In this document: positions 12,792 through 20,412 of the stretch, piece by piece
Layout of the letters: each line of letters opens with the position of its first letter
Numbering within the stretch: the first letter of the stretch is position 1
Virus record (IMG/VR): IMGVR_UViG_3300025889_000814
Coordinates: 1-26,531 of that record
Direction: 5' to 3' (one strand)
DNA: 26,531 nt
DNA from: a virus
Notes under the pieces: generated by a model
What the model saw: the letters and a program-made list of their open reading frames with translations, nothing else
Told to the model about the DNA's origin: nothing
Databases searched by the model: none
Position numbers and translations under genes: made by a program

Positions 12792-13841
12792 TTACTCTAC
12801 ACTTATGATTTTAAAACCACTTTCAGGAGGCTGTCCTTCTTGTTTGACTTGCTCCTGAGGAGTTTGTTTAATTAAGTCTCTCAACTCCTCTCTAAATTGT
12901 TTATTATAAGATTTCCTAGCTTTTCTAAAGTCTGTAGTAAACTTACCTTCTTGCTCAAGACCTGATGCTATATCTGATAATCCTTGATCATAAGAATTTA
13001 GTCTTCTTAAGACAGCAATTGCCTTTCTGTTGGCAACTTCAGATGTTCCTATGTCAGCAACTGTCTTTTTGGCTAAGTCTAATTCTTTTTCAGAAATAGC
13101 GCCCTTAAGCTTTCCGGTTGCTTGGAGCGTTAAATCCCCTATCCTTTGCTCAATAACTCTGGTATTTGCTGCTTTATCTAGGTCAGCAGGAAGCCCTAAT
13201 GCGGCAGAAATTTCGTTTACAGCAGCAACTTTTGTTGCTCCTGGGCCAACAAAAGCACCTTCATTTAAAGCTTTTTCTATCTCATCTAAGTTAGTATCAA
13301 ACTTAAAAGCATTATCTCCTGATTCAATTATTTGATTTAATTGCTCAGCTTTCTTTTTACCTGTTTCTTTTTCGAAAGATGTTTCTTGCTTCCCTAAGTC
13401 AATATTTGTTCCTTTTTGAGTTGGTAAAGCTACCTCGCCACCAATACTTATCGGGAATGCTTCCCCGGTAGCTGGATTAATTCTAACAACGCCTTGTTTA
13501 GTATCTCTGATTGTAAAGCTTGGAGCTTTATTCTGAGCCTCAATATTAGCCCCAATGGATTTAATAGTTATAGCATCCCTTGCCTCTCTTGAAAGATTAG
13601 GAGCTAAAGTCGCATATTGTGGAAATTGTTGAGCGAAAGCTTGTTGATTTGCCTGGTCTTCTTCTAATAAGGCTTTTTTAGCTTTATTTTGTGCATAAGC
13701 GCCAACTCCAGCTGTTGCTAATTGGGTGGCTAAAACACCATAACCTCCTCTTGGATCAAAACCTTGACCGCTAGTAGCTGCGTCAGAAACCGATCTTGCT
13801 CTTTGAAGCTCTTGTTGTAATAACTCTCTATTTACCGCCAT
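12792..13841 (-). CDS. Putative internal virion/ejection protein
   Basis: The 349-aa protein is helical and Gln/Ala-rich at the start (ELLQQELQRARSVSDAATSG). It has a central VRINPATGEAF strand segment and a C-terminal region with QRIGDLTLQATGKLKGAISE then KELDLAKKTVADIGTS. That last pattern (T-G-x-L-K-G-A-I-S-x-x-E-L) recurs in phage internal proteins found next to DNA-transfer genes. It has a strong ribosome site (GGAGG, 9 bases before ATG). Its ends abut the two neighbouring ejection genes, so all three were probably acquired as a set. Confidence 0.55.
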   Translation of the reverse strand: MAVNRELLQQELQRARSVSDAATSGQGFDPRGGYGVLATQLATAGVGAYAQNKAKKALLEEDQANQQAFAQQFPQYATLAPNLSREARDAITIKSIGANIEAQNKAPSFTIRDTKQGVVRINPATGEAFPISIGGEVALPTQKGTNIDLGKQETSFEKETGKKKAEQLNQIIESGDNAFKFDTNLDEIEKALNEGAFVGPGATKVAAVNEISAALGLPADLDKAANTRVIEQRIGDLTLQATGKLKGAISEKELDLAKKTVADIGTSEVANRKAIAVLRRLNSYDQGLSDIASGLEQEGKFTTDFRKARKSYNKQFREELRDLIKQTPQEQVKQEGQPPESGFKIISVE

Positions 13842-14914
13842 TATACTATCCTCCTGAAATCTACATCGATTTTATCATAATCGACTGCTAATTTATCTCC
13901 AAGATGGATAATCGCCTGCGGATTTGATTCTAATAGATCCTGCGCCATTACACCTTCAAAACGACCCTCGCCGTGCTCTTTATTAATATAATCAAAATGA
14001 TAAATTGTCAAACCAGATTTTGATTTCCCTACTTCTTTAATATTTTCTTTTAGGGTTTTGTCTGATAATAAGCCAATAGCAGAACCTCCTAATTGACCTA
14101 ATCCACCAACGAGAGCCTGCCTCTTTTGAGCATCTCTATCTTTCTTAGCTTGATAAGCTTGTTGCGCTAAGTTTTGTTGACCCAATGAATAACCTAAGAC
14201 ATCAGATCCTTGAAATTGTGCGTTGAAATCTCCGAAACCAGTACCGCCTACCTGCTGTTGACCAAGTAAAGAAGATATTTCATTAAATCTAGCCGCTCTT
14301 TGAGCTTCGCTTGTTGCAACACTTTCGCGAGCTACGGATTGTAAACGGGTTCCTTGAGATTGCTCTAATCTGTTTAATTCTTTTGCAAAAGCTTCACTTC
14401 CTCTTGGAATGCCTTGATCAGCTAATTGTTGTTCAAGCCTTGATCTCTCCTCTTCAAAAGCTGGCTTTAGAAGCTCTCTTCCAGATTCAAAACGAGACGC
14501 CGGATCTGTGCCTGGTAAAGTTTGGCCAGTTAATTGGCCAGAAAGTTCTGCTGCTAATTGTTCTTGGCGACCTCTTTGGCCAGACTGAAACTCTGATTCC
14601 TCAAGCTTAATAGTATTAGTTAATGGATCATAAAATTGCTTACCTTGTGCAGTTACAATATTAGGATTGTTTATTAGCATATCTTTTTGCTGTTCTGGCG
14701 TGAGTTTTGAAAAGACGTTAGCTGCTGTTAATTGCTCTTGAGGCCCTTCCGCAAGCTTACTTGTTTGCTCTGGAGTTAAGAAGGATTGCAATTCTTTTCC
14801 AACCGCCTTACCAGCAATAGCTCCGGGAATACCACCAACAAAAAAACCACCAGCTCCACCGAGTCCACCTAATCCCCCACCAAAACCTTTTCTTAAAGAA
14901 CTTCCGATACCCAT
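13841..14914 (-). CDS. Glycine-rich ejection protein with C-terminal S74-like chaperone motif
   Basis: The 357-aa product starts with a Gly-rich hydrophobic block (GFGGGLGGLGGAGGFFVGGI, about 10-29) typical of DNA-transfer proteins, then a Gln/Glu-rich helical middle. The last 74 residues begin at S284-D285 and read SDKTLKENIKEVGKSKSGL, then FEGVMAQDLLESNPQ and LAVDYDKI. This is the core of the peptidase_S74/endosialidase chaperone domain, with the Ser-Asp where self-cleavage normally occurs. The coiled-coil end of standard S74 domains is missing. S74 usually tips fibres; here it ends a protein in the ejection cluster just after the gp10-like gene. Confidence 0.65.
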   Translation of the reverse strand: MGIGSSLRKGFGGGLGGLGGAGGFFVGGIPGAIAGKAVGKELQSFLTPEQTSKLAEGPQEQLTAANVFSKLTPEQQKDMLINNPNIVTAQGKQFYDPLTNTIKLEESEFQSGQRGRQEQLAAELSGQLTGQTLPGTDPASRFESGRELLKPAFEEERSRLEQQLADQGIPRGSEAFAKELNRLEQSQGTRLQSVARESVATSEAQRAARFNEISSLLGQQQVGGTGFGDFNAQFQGSDVLGYSLGQQNLAQQAYQAKKDRDAQKRQALVGGLGQLGGSAIGLLSDKTLKENIKEVGKSKSGLTIYHFDYINKEHGEGRFEGVMAQDLLESNPQAIIHLGDKLAVDYDKIDVDFRRIV

Positions 14915-16440
14915 TATATTACATTATTTACGTTGACACTATAATCAGTTCTGTACCAAAACAGTTGCTGACCTTTTAAACTTACTTTTATCCTCATTCC
15001 AAGGGAAACCCCTTCGCCTGACGAAATTACTAAATTTCTTCTAATTGCACTTAAAGGACTCCAAGGACTTCCCCAAGGACTTCCCCAAGGAGTTCCGCTT
15101 GAAGTGCTACTTACATCTTGAGTTACGCTATTTTGACCATAATCAAAACTAACTGTTGTATTTAAAACAACATTTCCATCTACTTTAATTACATTTCTAA
15201 AGCTATTCATTACTTTTTCTTTTGGACTTCCTAAGTCGCTAAAAGCAGCCTGAACATCACATTCAATATAATCCCCATCATCATTCAAACCGCTATCCGC
15301 CTTCATAATCTTAGTTGACTCACCAAAATATAGATTATTATCATAAAGCCCCCATGTTCTAGCATTCATATTTGAGAGCTCAAAAGCTGCGCCAGTTATT
15401 GTGTTTATTCCGTATTGTTTGTAAGTAGTATTTGTTGCAACAGGAACATTAAACAATAACCAAGAACCTGTTGAGTTTTGAGGGTGCATCGCAACCTCCC
15501 ATCCATAATTTGAACGATAACTCTGCACTGATTCAATCGCTGCTCCAGATAAATTATGCTGTGAAGTAATAAGGCCGCCAGATTTAAACACTTGAGAGAA
15601 AAAGACAAAATCTTGATCAGTTATTATAACTACATCGCCAGCAACTTTTTTTATTCCTCTTGTGCTAATTGGAGATCCAATTCTATATGTTCCGATCAAA
15701 TTCCAATTAGTAGCATCTCCAGGGTCGCTTCCATCGTAAAGAATTGCTTCGCCACTAGACATTATAAATAAAGCATAATCATCAACACCATCTCCGCCAT
15801 CGTGATTCCAAGTAGCCATTGCAACTAAATTACCACCAAGCTTACTTATTCTTGAGAGCGGAAATTCTGTAAAAGTGCCCCCTATTGCATTAGTTGCGCC
15901 ATACCAAAAGCTTTGAGAATCACTCTCCCAAGCATATACTCTGCTTTTATGAACATTTAAACCAATTAAATTAGCTACTGTGGGGCCAGAAATGGTACTA
16001 TTACTTAAAGCTGTTCCATTAAATACTTGTGGTGTGTCCGCTCCATTTACAAGTAACATACTGCCATTAAAATTAACATACTGCCATCTTGCGTTAGTAA
16101 AACCAGATCCTAGATTGCTAATACTAGCTGAATTTGTAACGTCATTTATTTCATCACTATTTGCGCAAAGAAATTTTCTAGTGCTGCCAGCGTTAAATTC
16201 TGCTAAAGTTTCAACATTTCCAGTCAATCCGGTAGCGTATTCAGTATATCCTTTTCTTGTAACAACTGACCCTTGAGATGGTATCCAGTTTTTCATCATA
16301 CTTGCATCGTTCATCTTCATCGCACTTAGTGCGTCTTTGGTATTCAATCCACCATAAGGAGAAGGTACGTTCTGACACAAAGCCTGACCATTCCTTTCTT
16401 GAGCTAATCCTTGATATTGTCTTTGTAGATATAAAACCAT
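14914..16440 (-). CDS. Packaged-DNA stabilisation / tail hub protein, P22 gp10-like
   Basis: The 508-aa protein has the typical start of the gp10-like family: QNVPSPYGGLNTKDALSAMK (24-43), then NWIPSQGSVVTRKGYTEYAT (52-71). It continues with beta-propeller-like strands of a tail hub. A Trp-Gly-Ser-Pro repeat (TPWGSPWGSPWSPL) occurs near 460-473. P22 gp10 is 472 aa and plugs the portal with gp4 and gp26 after packaging. The neighbouring genes fit: the gp4-like protein comes just before it and ejection proteins after. No ribosome site is obvious; its start lies 11 bases after the preceding stop. Confidence 0.75.
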   Translation of the reverse strand: MVLYLQRQYQGLAQERNGQALCQNVPSPYGGLNTKDALSAMKMNDASMMKNWIPSQGSVVTRKGYTEYATGLTGNVETLAEFNAGSTRKFLCANSDEINDVTNSASISNLGSGFTNARWQYVNFNGSMLLVNGADTPQVFNGTALSNSTISGPTVANLIGLNVHKSRVYAWESDSQSFWYGATNAIGGTFTEFPLSRISKLGGNLVAMATWNHDGGDGVDDYALFIMSSGEAILYDGSDPGDATNWNLIGTYRIGSPISTRGIKKVAGDVVIITDQDFVFFSQVFKSGGLITSQHNLSGAAIESVQSYRSNYGWEVAMHPQNSTGSWLLFNVPVATNTTYKQYGINTITGAAFELSNMNARTWGLYDNNLYFGESTKIMKADSGLNDDGDYIECDVQAAFSDLGSPKEKVMNSFRNVIKVDGNVVLNTTVSFDYGQNSVTQDVSSTSSGTPWGSPWGSPWSPLSAIRRNLVISSGEGVSLGMRIKVSLKGQQLFWYRTDYSVNVNNVI

Positions 16441-16450
16441 AACCTATTGG

Positions 16451-17155
16451 TTAAGGAGCGGTTATCAATGCAGGATAACCAATCCTTGATTTATCAAGTC
16501 CAGTGTCTGAGGAGTGGTAAACACTTTCCCTACCTCCATTTCTAGAAATCCTTTCAGCTAACGCTAATTCTAACTCCCTTTGCTCTTCTGCATATGGTTT
16601 ACCTTGCATTTTAAGCAAACGCCAAGTTGCGTCTAATCTTACCAAATAATCATCTACTACCGGAACATCTGAATCCGCTATCCAATCTGTTTGTCCTGAG
16701 CCCCCACTACTTTCAACAATTAAATTAGAAATATACTCTAGAACATAACCCTCAACAGCGGTTGGGGTTGGAAATAATAAGAATTGACCTCCTCTTGTTC
16801 TAAAGTAATCATTTGCAGTCGCTCCAGTTATTGTGCTATTTGTTAGCACTCTCCAATCTTTAGGGCTTGTAGGGCCGATAACTGTCCTTTGATTGGTGGT
16901 ATTCCAAAAGGTATTATCGATAACTCTATCAAAATCACTAGGTAAATTGTAACCTTGAGTTGAGGCGACTGAGTTGAAAGTGTGTTCTTTTTGTAATTCT
17001 TGCCAATCAAAAGAGCGAGAGATATTGACTGTTGCTATTTTAAGAGCTTGTAAAACTTGTTTTGCCGAATCCTGATTATTACCGATAATGGTACTAGGTA
17101 TTGTAGCTGCTTTAGTCTCTTTTAATATATCTTGTGCAATAGTCAATAAACTCAT
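16451..17155 (-). CDS. Head-tail adaptor protein (gp4-like position)
   Basis: The 234-aa product begins MSLLTIAQDILKE and includes SRSFDWQELQKEHTF (52-66) and STQGYNLPSDFDRVID (70-85). It continues with FRTRGGQFLLFPTP and a C-terminal helix pair (YLVRLDATWRLLKMQGKPYA). This 'W-x-x-L ... Y-x-L-P-x-D-F-x-R' pattern is common in podovirus adaptor/tubular proteins that bind the portal and begin the tail. P22 gp4 is shorter (166 aa), so only the role, not strict orthology, is proposed. The start overlaps the stop of the upstream gene by one base, and the gp10-like gene follows. Confidence 0.7.
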   Translation of the reverse strand: MSLLTIAQDILKETKAATIPSTIIGNNQDSAKQVLQALKIATVNISRSFDWQELQKEHTFNSVASTQGYNLPSDFDRVIDNTFWNTTNQRTVIGPTSPKDWRVLTNSTITGATANDYFRTRGGQFLLFPTPTAVEGYVLEYISNLIVESSGGSGQTDWIADSDVPVVDDYLVRLDATWRLLKMQGKPYAEEQRELELALAERISRNGGRESVYHSSDTGLDKSRIGYPALITAP

Positions 17156-17586
17156 TACTCTTTAATTTCCTCTTTTTTAAATTCAATTTCTAGATCAGAA
17201 ATACTTTTTTTTTCTTTTTTTTCTATTTTTTTAGCTGGCCTAATTGAAGCCGCTTCTAGTTCAGCAATTCTTGCTTTTAAAATATCTTTTTCTGGATCAG
17301 AAAAACCACCATTCTTCTTAATCTCTAAATATCTATTATACGCTCTTCTATAAAGAACCTTCTCATCCCTAAAGATAATACTGCCATCTCTTTCTTTAAT
17401 CTTAAAAGCTTCATTGCACTTTCTTTTAACAATAGTAAATTTGTCATTAGATGCTTTTTTGTAGATATAAAGCAATTCTTTTGGGCCATCTTTAGTCTCT
17501 CTAACTACGTCATAAAAACCTACTAAGGTCCCAGCGTAATTAATTAATTGTTCTTGTGGATTCGTAATATCAGAAACAATACTCAT
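17155..17586 (-). CDS. Hypothetical virion-region protein (143 aa)
   Basis: The 143-aa product has a folded-looking N-terminal half (INYAGTLVGFYDVVRETKDG ... LYIYKKASNDKFTIVKRKCN). A Lys/Glu-rich helical C-terminal third follows (DILKARIAELEAA ... KKIEKKEKKSISDLEIEFKK). No family is recognised. It is the first gene after the terminator following capsid and decoration genes, and it is coupled to the adaptor gene. A head-completion role or control of neck assembly is possible from position only. Confidence 0.55.
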   Translation of the reverse strand: MSIVSDITNPQEQLINYAGTLVGFYDVVRETKDGPKELLYIYKKASNDKFTIVKRKCNEAFKIKERDGSIIFRDEKVLYRRAYNRYLEIKKNGGFSDPEKDILKARIAELEAASIRPAKKIEKKEKKSISDLEIEFKKEEIKE

Positions 17587-17599
17587 ATCATTTTTATTT

Positions 17600-17633
17600 T
17601 AATTAATAAAAGAGGGGGTTTTTAGGCCCCCTC
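17600..17633 (-). terminator. Rho-independent terminator after the capsid/decoration genes
   Basis: On the - strand GAGGGGG (627-633 of kb 17) and CCCCCTC (612-618) form a perfect 7-pair G/C-rich stem with an 8-base loop. TTTTATTAATT follows. It lies 10 bases after the decoration-like stop and would limit read-through into neck genes, giving more capsid and decoration transcript than tail transcript. This is the clearest intrinsic terminator I find in the window. Confidence 0.85.
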
Positions 17634-17642
17634 AAAGCTACA

Positions 17643-18146
17643 TTAAGCAGCAGTTCCATCATCCATGAATGGACGTTGAATTTCAAACTCAGCTAAACCA
17701 GTTGAAGGGGTGTCTACTGCAGACGCACCTTTTGCTAATTTAACTCTGTCACCAGCAACAACAGCATCATCAATAGATCCTGCGGTAGCAGTTGCGTAAA
17801 CAAGGCCATTGTCAGCATAAGAAGCAAGAGCCTTACCGACTGCTTTACCACTTATTTGATACCAGCCATATTCACCAGCAACAGAAGCTGACATTGCAAC
17901 AGCAACTGGGCCAATAGCATTTGCAGCTAAAAGAGCAGTTGAGTTGTCATCAGCGTTGTAAGTTACCCAAGAACCAACAGCAGTTGATGCAACACCTTTT
18001 AGGTAGATAAACTCACCAGAGCCGTAGGCAGTGCTTGCACTGTCATTAGCCTGGATAATTGTTCCTAAAGGAGCATTTTGAGTTGTAGAATTCTCATCAA
18101 TCGCTTGATTGTAAATTTGAGAACCTACGTTTTTATAATCAGACAT
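17643..18146 (-). CDS. Capsid decoration-like protein
   Basis: The 167-aa product is small, Ala/Gly/Ser/Val-rich and low in basic residues, with repeated short beta strands (GEFIYLKGVASTAVGSWVTY; IGPVAVAMSASVAGEYGWYQ; GDRVKLAKGAS). This resembles the beta-tulip decoration/DUF2190-like proteins that stabilise phage heads. It lies directly after the major capsid gene and shares its terminator, which suggests high-level expression of both. A capsid role is inferred from composition and order; no exact family is claimed. Confidence 0.65.
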   Translation of the reverse strand: MSDYKNVGSQIYNQAIDENSTTQNAPLGTIIQANDSASTAYGSGEFIYLKGVASTAVGSWVTYNADDNSTALLAANAIGPVAVAMSASVAGEYGWYQISGKAVGKALASYADNGLVYATATAGSIDDAVVAGDRVKLAKGASAVDTPSTGLAEFEIQRPFMDDGTAA

Positions 18147-18171
18147 ATTTAATTTCTTATTTAAGTTAATA

Positions 18172-19128
18172 TTAAGCGATCATTACGCCTTGGACCCTAG
18201 AGTTAGTAGTAGTCATGTTACCAGTAAATACAACTGGAGTTACATAAACGCCTTGATTAACTGGTCTAGTAGTTTCCATAACTTCAAATAAGTCTTTACC
18301 TAAGTATTTTAGGAACACATGATTTGAGTTAATAAAGTACATATGAGACGCTGGACACTCTGGATCGTAGAACACATCAGCATTTTTATACTTAATAGTC
18401 GCAAAACCTAATTGACCGATTTTTGGATCAGTAATTCTCTGAATAGTTTGAAGAGAATCTTCGTAGAAACTAAAGTAAGTTGCATCCGCAGCAATTAGAT
18501 CTGGTAATTCGCCTGCTTGAACTTGACAACGAATGTAAAGAGTATTCATTGCGTTTTGGATAGTTGTAGCAGAAGCTGTGACTGATTCTACTGAAAAATC
18601 CCACAATTGGTTTCTCCAGAAAGAATAGTTAGCTCTATTAATGCCGCCAACAGTTCCAGTAGTTGGATCATCAGCAATCAAAAGCTGTAAACCTCCGATG
18701 TCTTTAGAACCGTTTCCAGTACCGTCGCCATAGATTTGAGAACCTAATTCATTTTTCAATGAAGACATAAGAACATCTCTTTTACCTTTCATAAGGTCAA
18801 TAATTCTTTCTTTGCCAGCATTCTGCTTAAGTTCTAAGTCGGTCATTGTAGAAGTACCAGTGATGATTTTGAAATCAAAATCAGCTGAAGTTAATACATC
18901 TTGAGGAGTAGTGTCGAAAGTATCGTACTCGCCTTGAGATTGAACAGTTGTATTAGAAGCGTAAGCAAGTGATTCTCTTATTGCATTACCACCAGATAAC
19001 TTTTTTACGTTACCTTTTTCTTTCATTTTCATTAAAAGAGGGTGGTTATTTAATACGTTATCTACTAATTTAGGAACTTGTGATTCCAAAGTAGTAGTAA
19101 TTAATTGTGAAATATTTGGATTTGTCAT
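18172..19128 (-). CDS. Major capsid protein
   Basis: The 318-aa product starts with a helical region (LITTTLESQVPKLVDNVLNN). It continues with LLMKMKEKGNVKKLSGGNAI, EYDTFDTTPQDVLTSADFDF (an E-loop/P-domain-like segment), and later IYGDGTGNGSKDIGGLQLLI and VPVVF-like C-terminal strands. Such short HK97-fold coat proteins lie after a scaffold gene, as here. No protease is visible, so assembly probably uses the separate scaffold. An 8-bp inverted repeat (19138-19160) sits 10 bases upstream of the ATG. The nearest ribosome site is only a weak AGGT. Confidence 0.8.
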   Translation of the reverse strand: MTNPNISQLITTTLESQVPKLVDNVLNNHPLLMKMKEKGNVKKLSGGNAIRESLAYASNTTVQSQGEYDTFDTTPQDVLTSADFDFKIITGTSTMTDLELKQNAGKERIIDLMKGKRDVLMSSLKNELGSQIYGDGTGNGSKDIGGLQLLIADDPTTGTVGGINRANYSFWRNQLWDFSVESVTASATTIQNAMNTLYIRCQVQAGELPDLIAADATYFSFYEDSLQTIQRITDPKIGQLGFATIKYKNADVFYDPECPASHMYFINSNHVFLKYLGKDLFEVMETTRPVNQGVYVTPVVFTGNMTTTNSRVQGVMIA

Positions 19129-19137
19129 TTTAATTAC

Positions 19138-19160
19138 CTATTAAAGTATATTTTTAATAG
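19138..19160 (-). promoter_or_regulatory. 8-bp inverted repeat upstream of the capsid gene
   Basis: CTATTAAA (19138-19145) and TTTAATAG (19153-19160) form a perfect stem with a 7-base loop, ending 10 bases before the capsid ATG. A -10-like TATACT lies on the - strand within it. It may be an RNA processing or translation-control hairpin, or an operator. Confidence 0.4.
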
Positions 19161-19176
19161 ACATTAAAAAGTTTAA

Positions 19177-20232
19177 TTAACCAAAAAAATCTCCAACAAT
19201 TTTTTCGAGAGCAACATCTGGGTTGTAGGTTTTTGCGCTAACCTTAGAAGATCTAACAGATTGATTGCGGAGTTTTTTAGCCTTCTCAATTTCTGCTTTT
19301 CTCTTAAGTTCAACTTTCTTTGCAATACTCAACTTTTCTTGTTCAAACAATTCATCATCTAACCTAACGGCCTTTTGATAAGCTTGTTCTAGCGTAATAT
19401 TTGACTCTGGATCATTAAAGAATATTCCCATCATCTTACGCACTTTGTCAAAGTGTGGATATTTCAAATTACCCTCAGAATCAACAGCGTTTGAGAAATT
19501 TTCTATTTCCTGCCTTGCTGTTAATTGCTCTTCTTGTTGTTTTTGATTCTTAATTAAATTAAGCTCTTGTTTTAATGTCTCAATTTCTTGGTCTCTTTTG
19601 ATCTCCTCTGGGGTTCGATAATCTTCAAAATCGTCATCTTGATTATCGTTTTGAGCAGGTTTGCCAAGTTTTGTTAAATCTAAATTAGCTGTTTTAGCCA
19701 AGCTTTCTAATGCAAGCGTTGGGTTTTTAGAGAATAAAGCGTCAAAACTAACTAAATTTTTCACATAATCGGCGTATTGATGCCTATTATATGGTAAATT
19801 AGTAGCTTTAATAGTTTCCTCTAAAGTATCAACTAACTTTTTATGCTCTCCTAATTCCGACCTTTTCCTATCTAAATCTGCACGCTGTTTTTTGCCCGCA
19901 TCGATAAGATCTAGTTTTAATTTTGGATCACTAATTGACTCAAGCAACTTGATATATTCTTTACTAAAAATCCCTTTAAGATTTTCAGCGGTATCAACTT
20001 CCTCTTCGTCTATTTCTTCTTCTTCTTCTACTTCTTCAGTAGAATCATCTTCTTCAGAATCGTCACTTGATTCATCTTCATCTTTTTCAGAACCGTCTTC
20101 TGAATTATTATCTTCTTCTTCTACTTCTTCAGTAGAATCATCTTCTTTTACTTCTTCTCCAAAAAATGAATTTACGCTTTCAGCTAAAATATCATTAGCT
20201 TCATTCTCTATCGGATTGGTTTCAATTCCCAT
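19177..20232 (-). CDS. Scaffold protein
   Basis: The 351-aa protein has an extremely acidic first quarter (residues about 24-80, with EDDSTEEVEEE twice). Charged helical coiled-coil regions follow (e.g. RDQEIETLKQELNLIKNQKQ then QEEQLTARQEI). A basic C-terminus (KKVELKRKAEIEKAKKLRNQ) could contact the coat protein. An acidic, helical protein encoded directly before the major capsid gene is the standard scaffold layout. The acidic repeats are encoded by a perfect 37-bp direct repeat (20018-20054 and 20111-20147). Transcription likely begins in the 180-base gap upstream. Confidence 0.75.
   Translation of the reverse strand: MGIETNPIENEANDILAESVNSFFGEEVKEDDSTEEVEEEDNNSEDGSEKDEDESSDDSEEDDSTEEVEEEEEIDEEEVDTAENLKGIFSKEYIKLLESISDPKLKLDLIDAGKKQRADLDRKRSELGEHKKLVDTLEETIKATNLPYNRHQYADYVKNLVSFDALFSKNPTLALESLAKTANLDLTKLGKPAQNDNQDDDFEDYRTPEEIKRDQEIETLKQELNLIKNQKQQEEQLTARQEIENFSNAVDSEGNLKYPHFDKVRKMMGIFFNDPESNITLEQAYQKAVRLDDELFEQEKLSIAKKVELKRKAEIEKAKKLRNQSVRSSKVSAKTYNPDVALEKIVGDFFG
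20018..20147. repeat. 37-bp direct repeat within the scaffold gene
   Basis: The bases 20018-20054 and 20111-20147 are identical over 37 positions, 93 bases apart. They encode the duplicated acidic EDDSTEEVEEE block. The offset is a multiple of three, so the copy number can change without a frameshift. Confidence 0.9.
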
Positions 20233-20257
20233 AAATATTATTTTTGATTTATATCGT

Positions 20258-20364
20258 GTTAAGATAAATCAAACGTCAAGATAAAGTAAGATTGATTTAT
20301 GCCGAACCAACCTTACAATTTATCTTAACCCATCCCTTTATAATACTACTGTTGCGCTTGTCAA
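20258..20364 (-). promoter_or_regulatory. Late promoter(s) with operator-like repeats before the scaffold gene
   Basis: On the - strand a strong sigma70-like promoter is visible: TTGACA (20359-20364), 16-base spacer, TATAAA (20337-20342). A second candidate is TTGACG (20274-20279), 18-base spacer, GATATA (20250-20255). The sequence GTTAAGATAAAT occurs at 20258-20269 and, inverted, at 20318-20329, just after the expected start of the first promoter. A third AAGATAAA is at 20278-20285, and inner arms GTAAG/CTTAC extend the symmetry. The layout suggests a regulator binding three sites. Confidence 0.6.
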
Positions 20365-20412
20365 CTAAAAAAATTGCATTTTTTCAAAATATTATGGACT
20401 AATTTATAATAG

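Noticed and set aside
15055-15100. Tandem 12-base repeat as a regulatory or CRISPR-like array
   Set aside because: It is in frame and encodes the Trp-Gly-Ser-Pro repeats of the gp10-like protein; no spacers are present.
19892-20284. Long + strand ORF rich in serine
   Set aside because: It is the complement of the Glu/Asp-rich repeats of the scaffold gene; poly-Ser is the expected antisense artefact.
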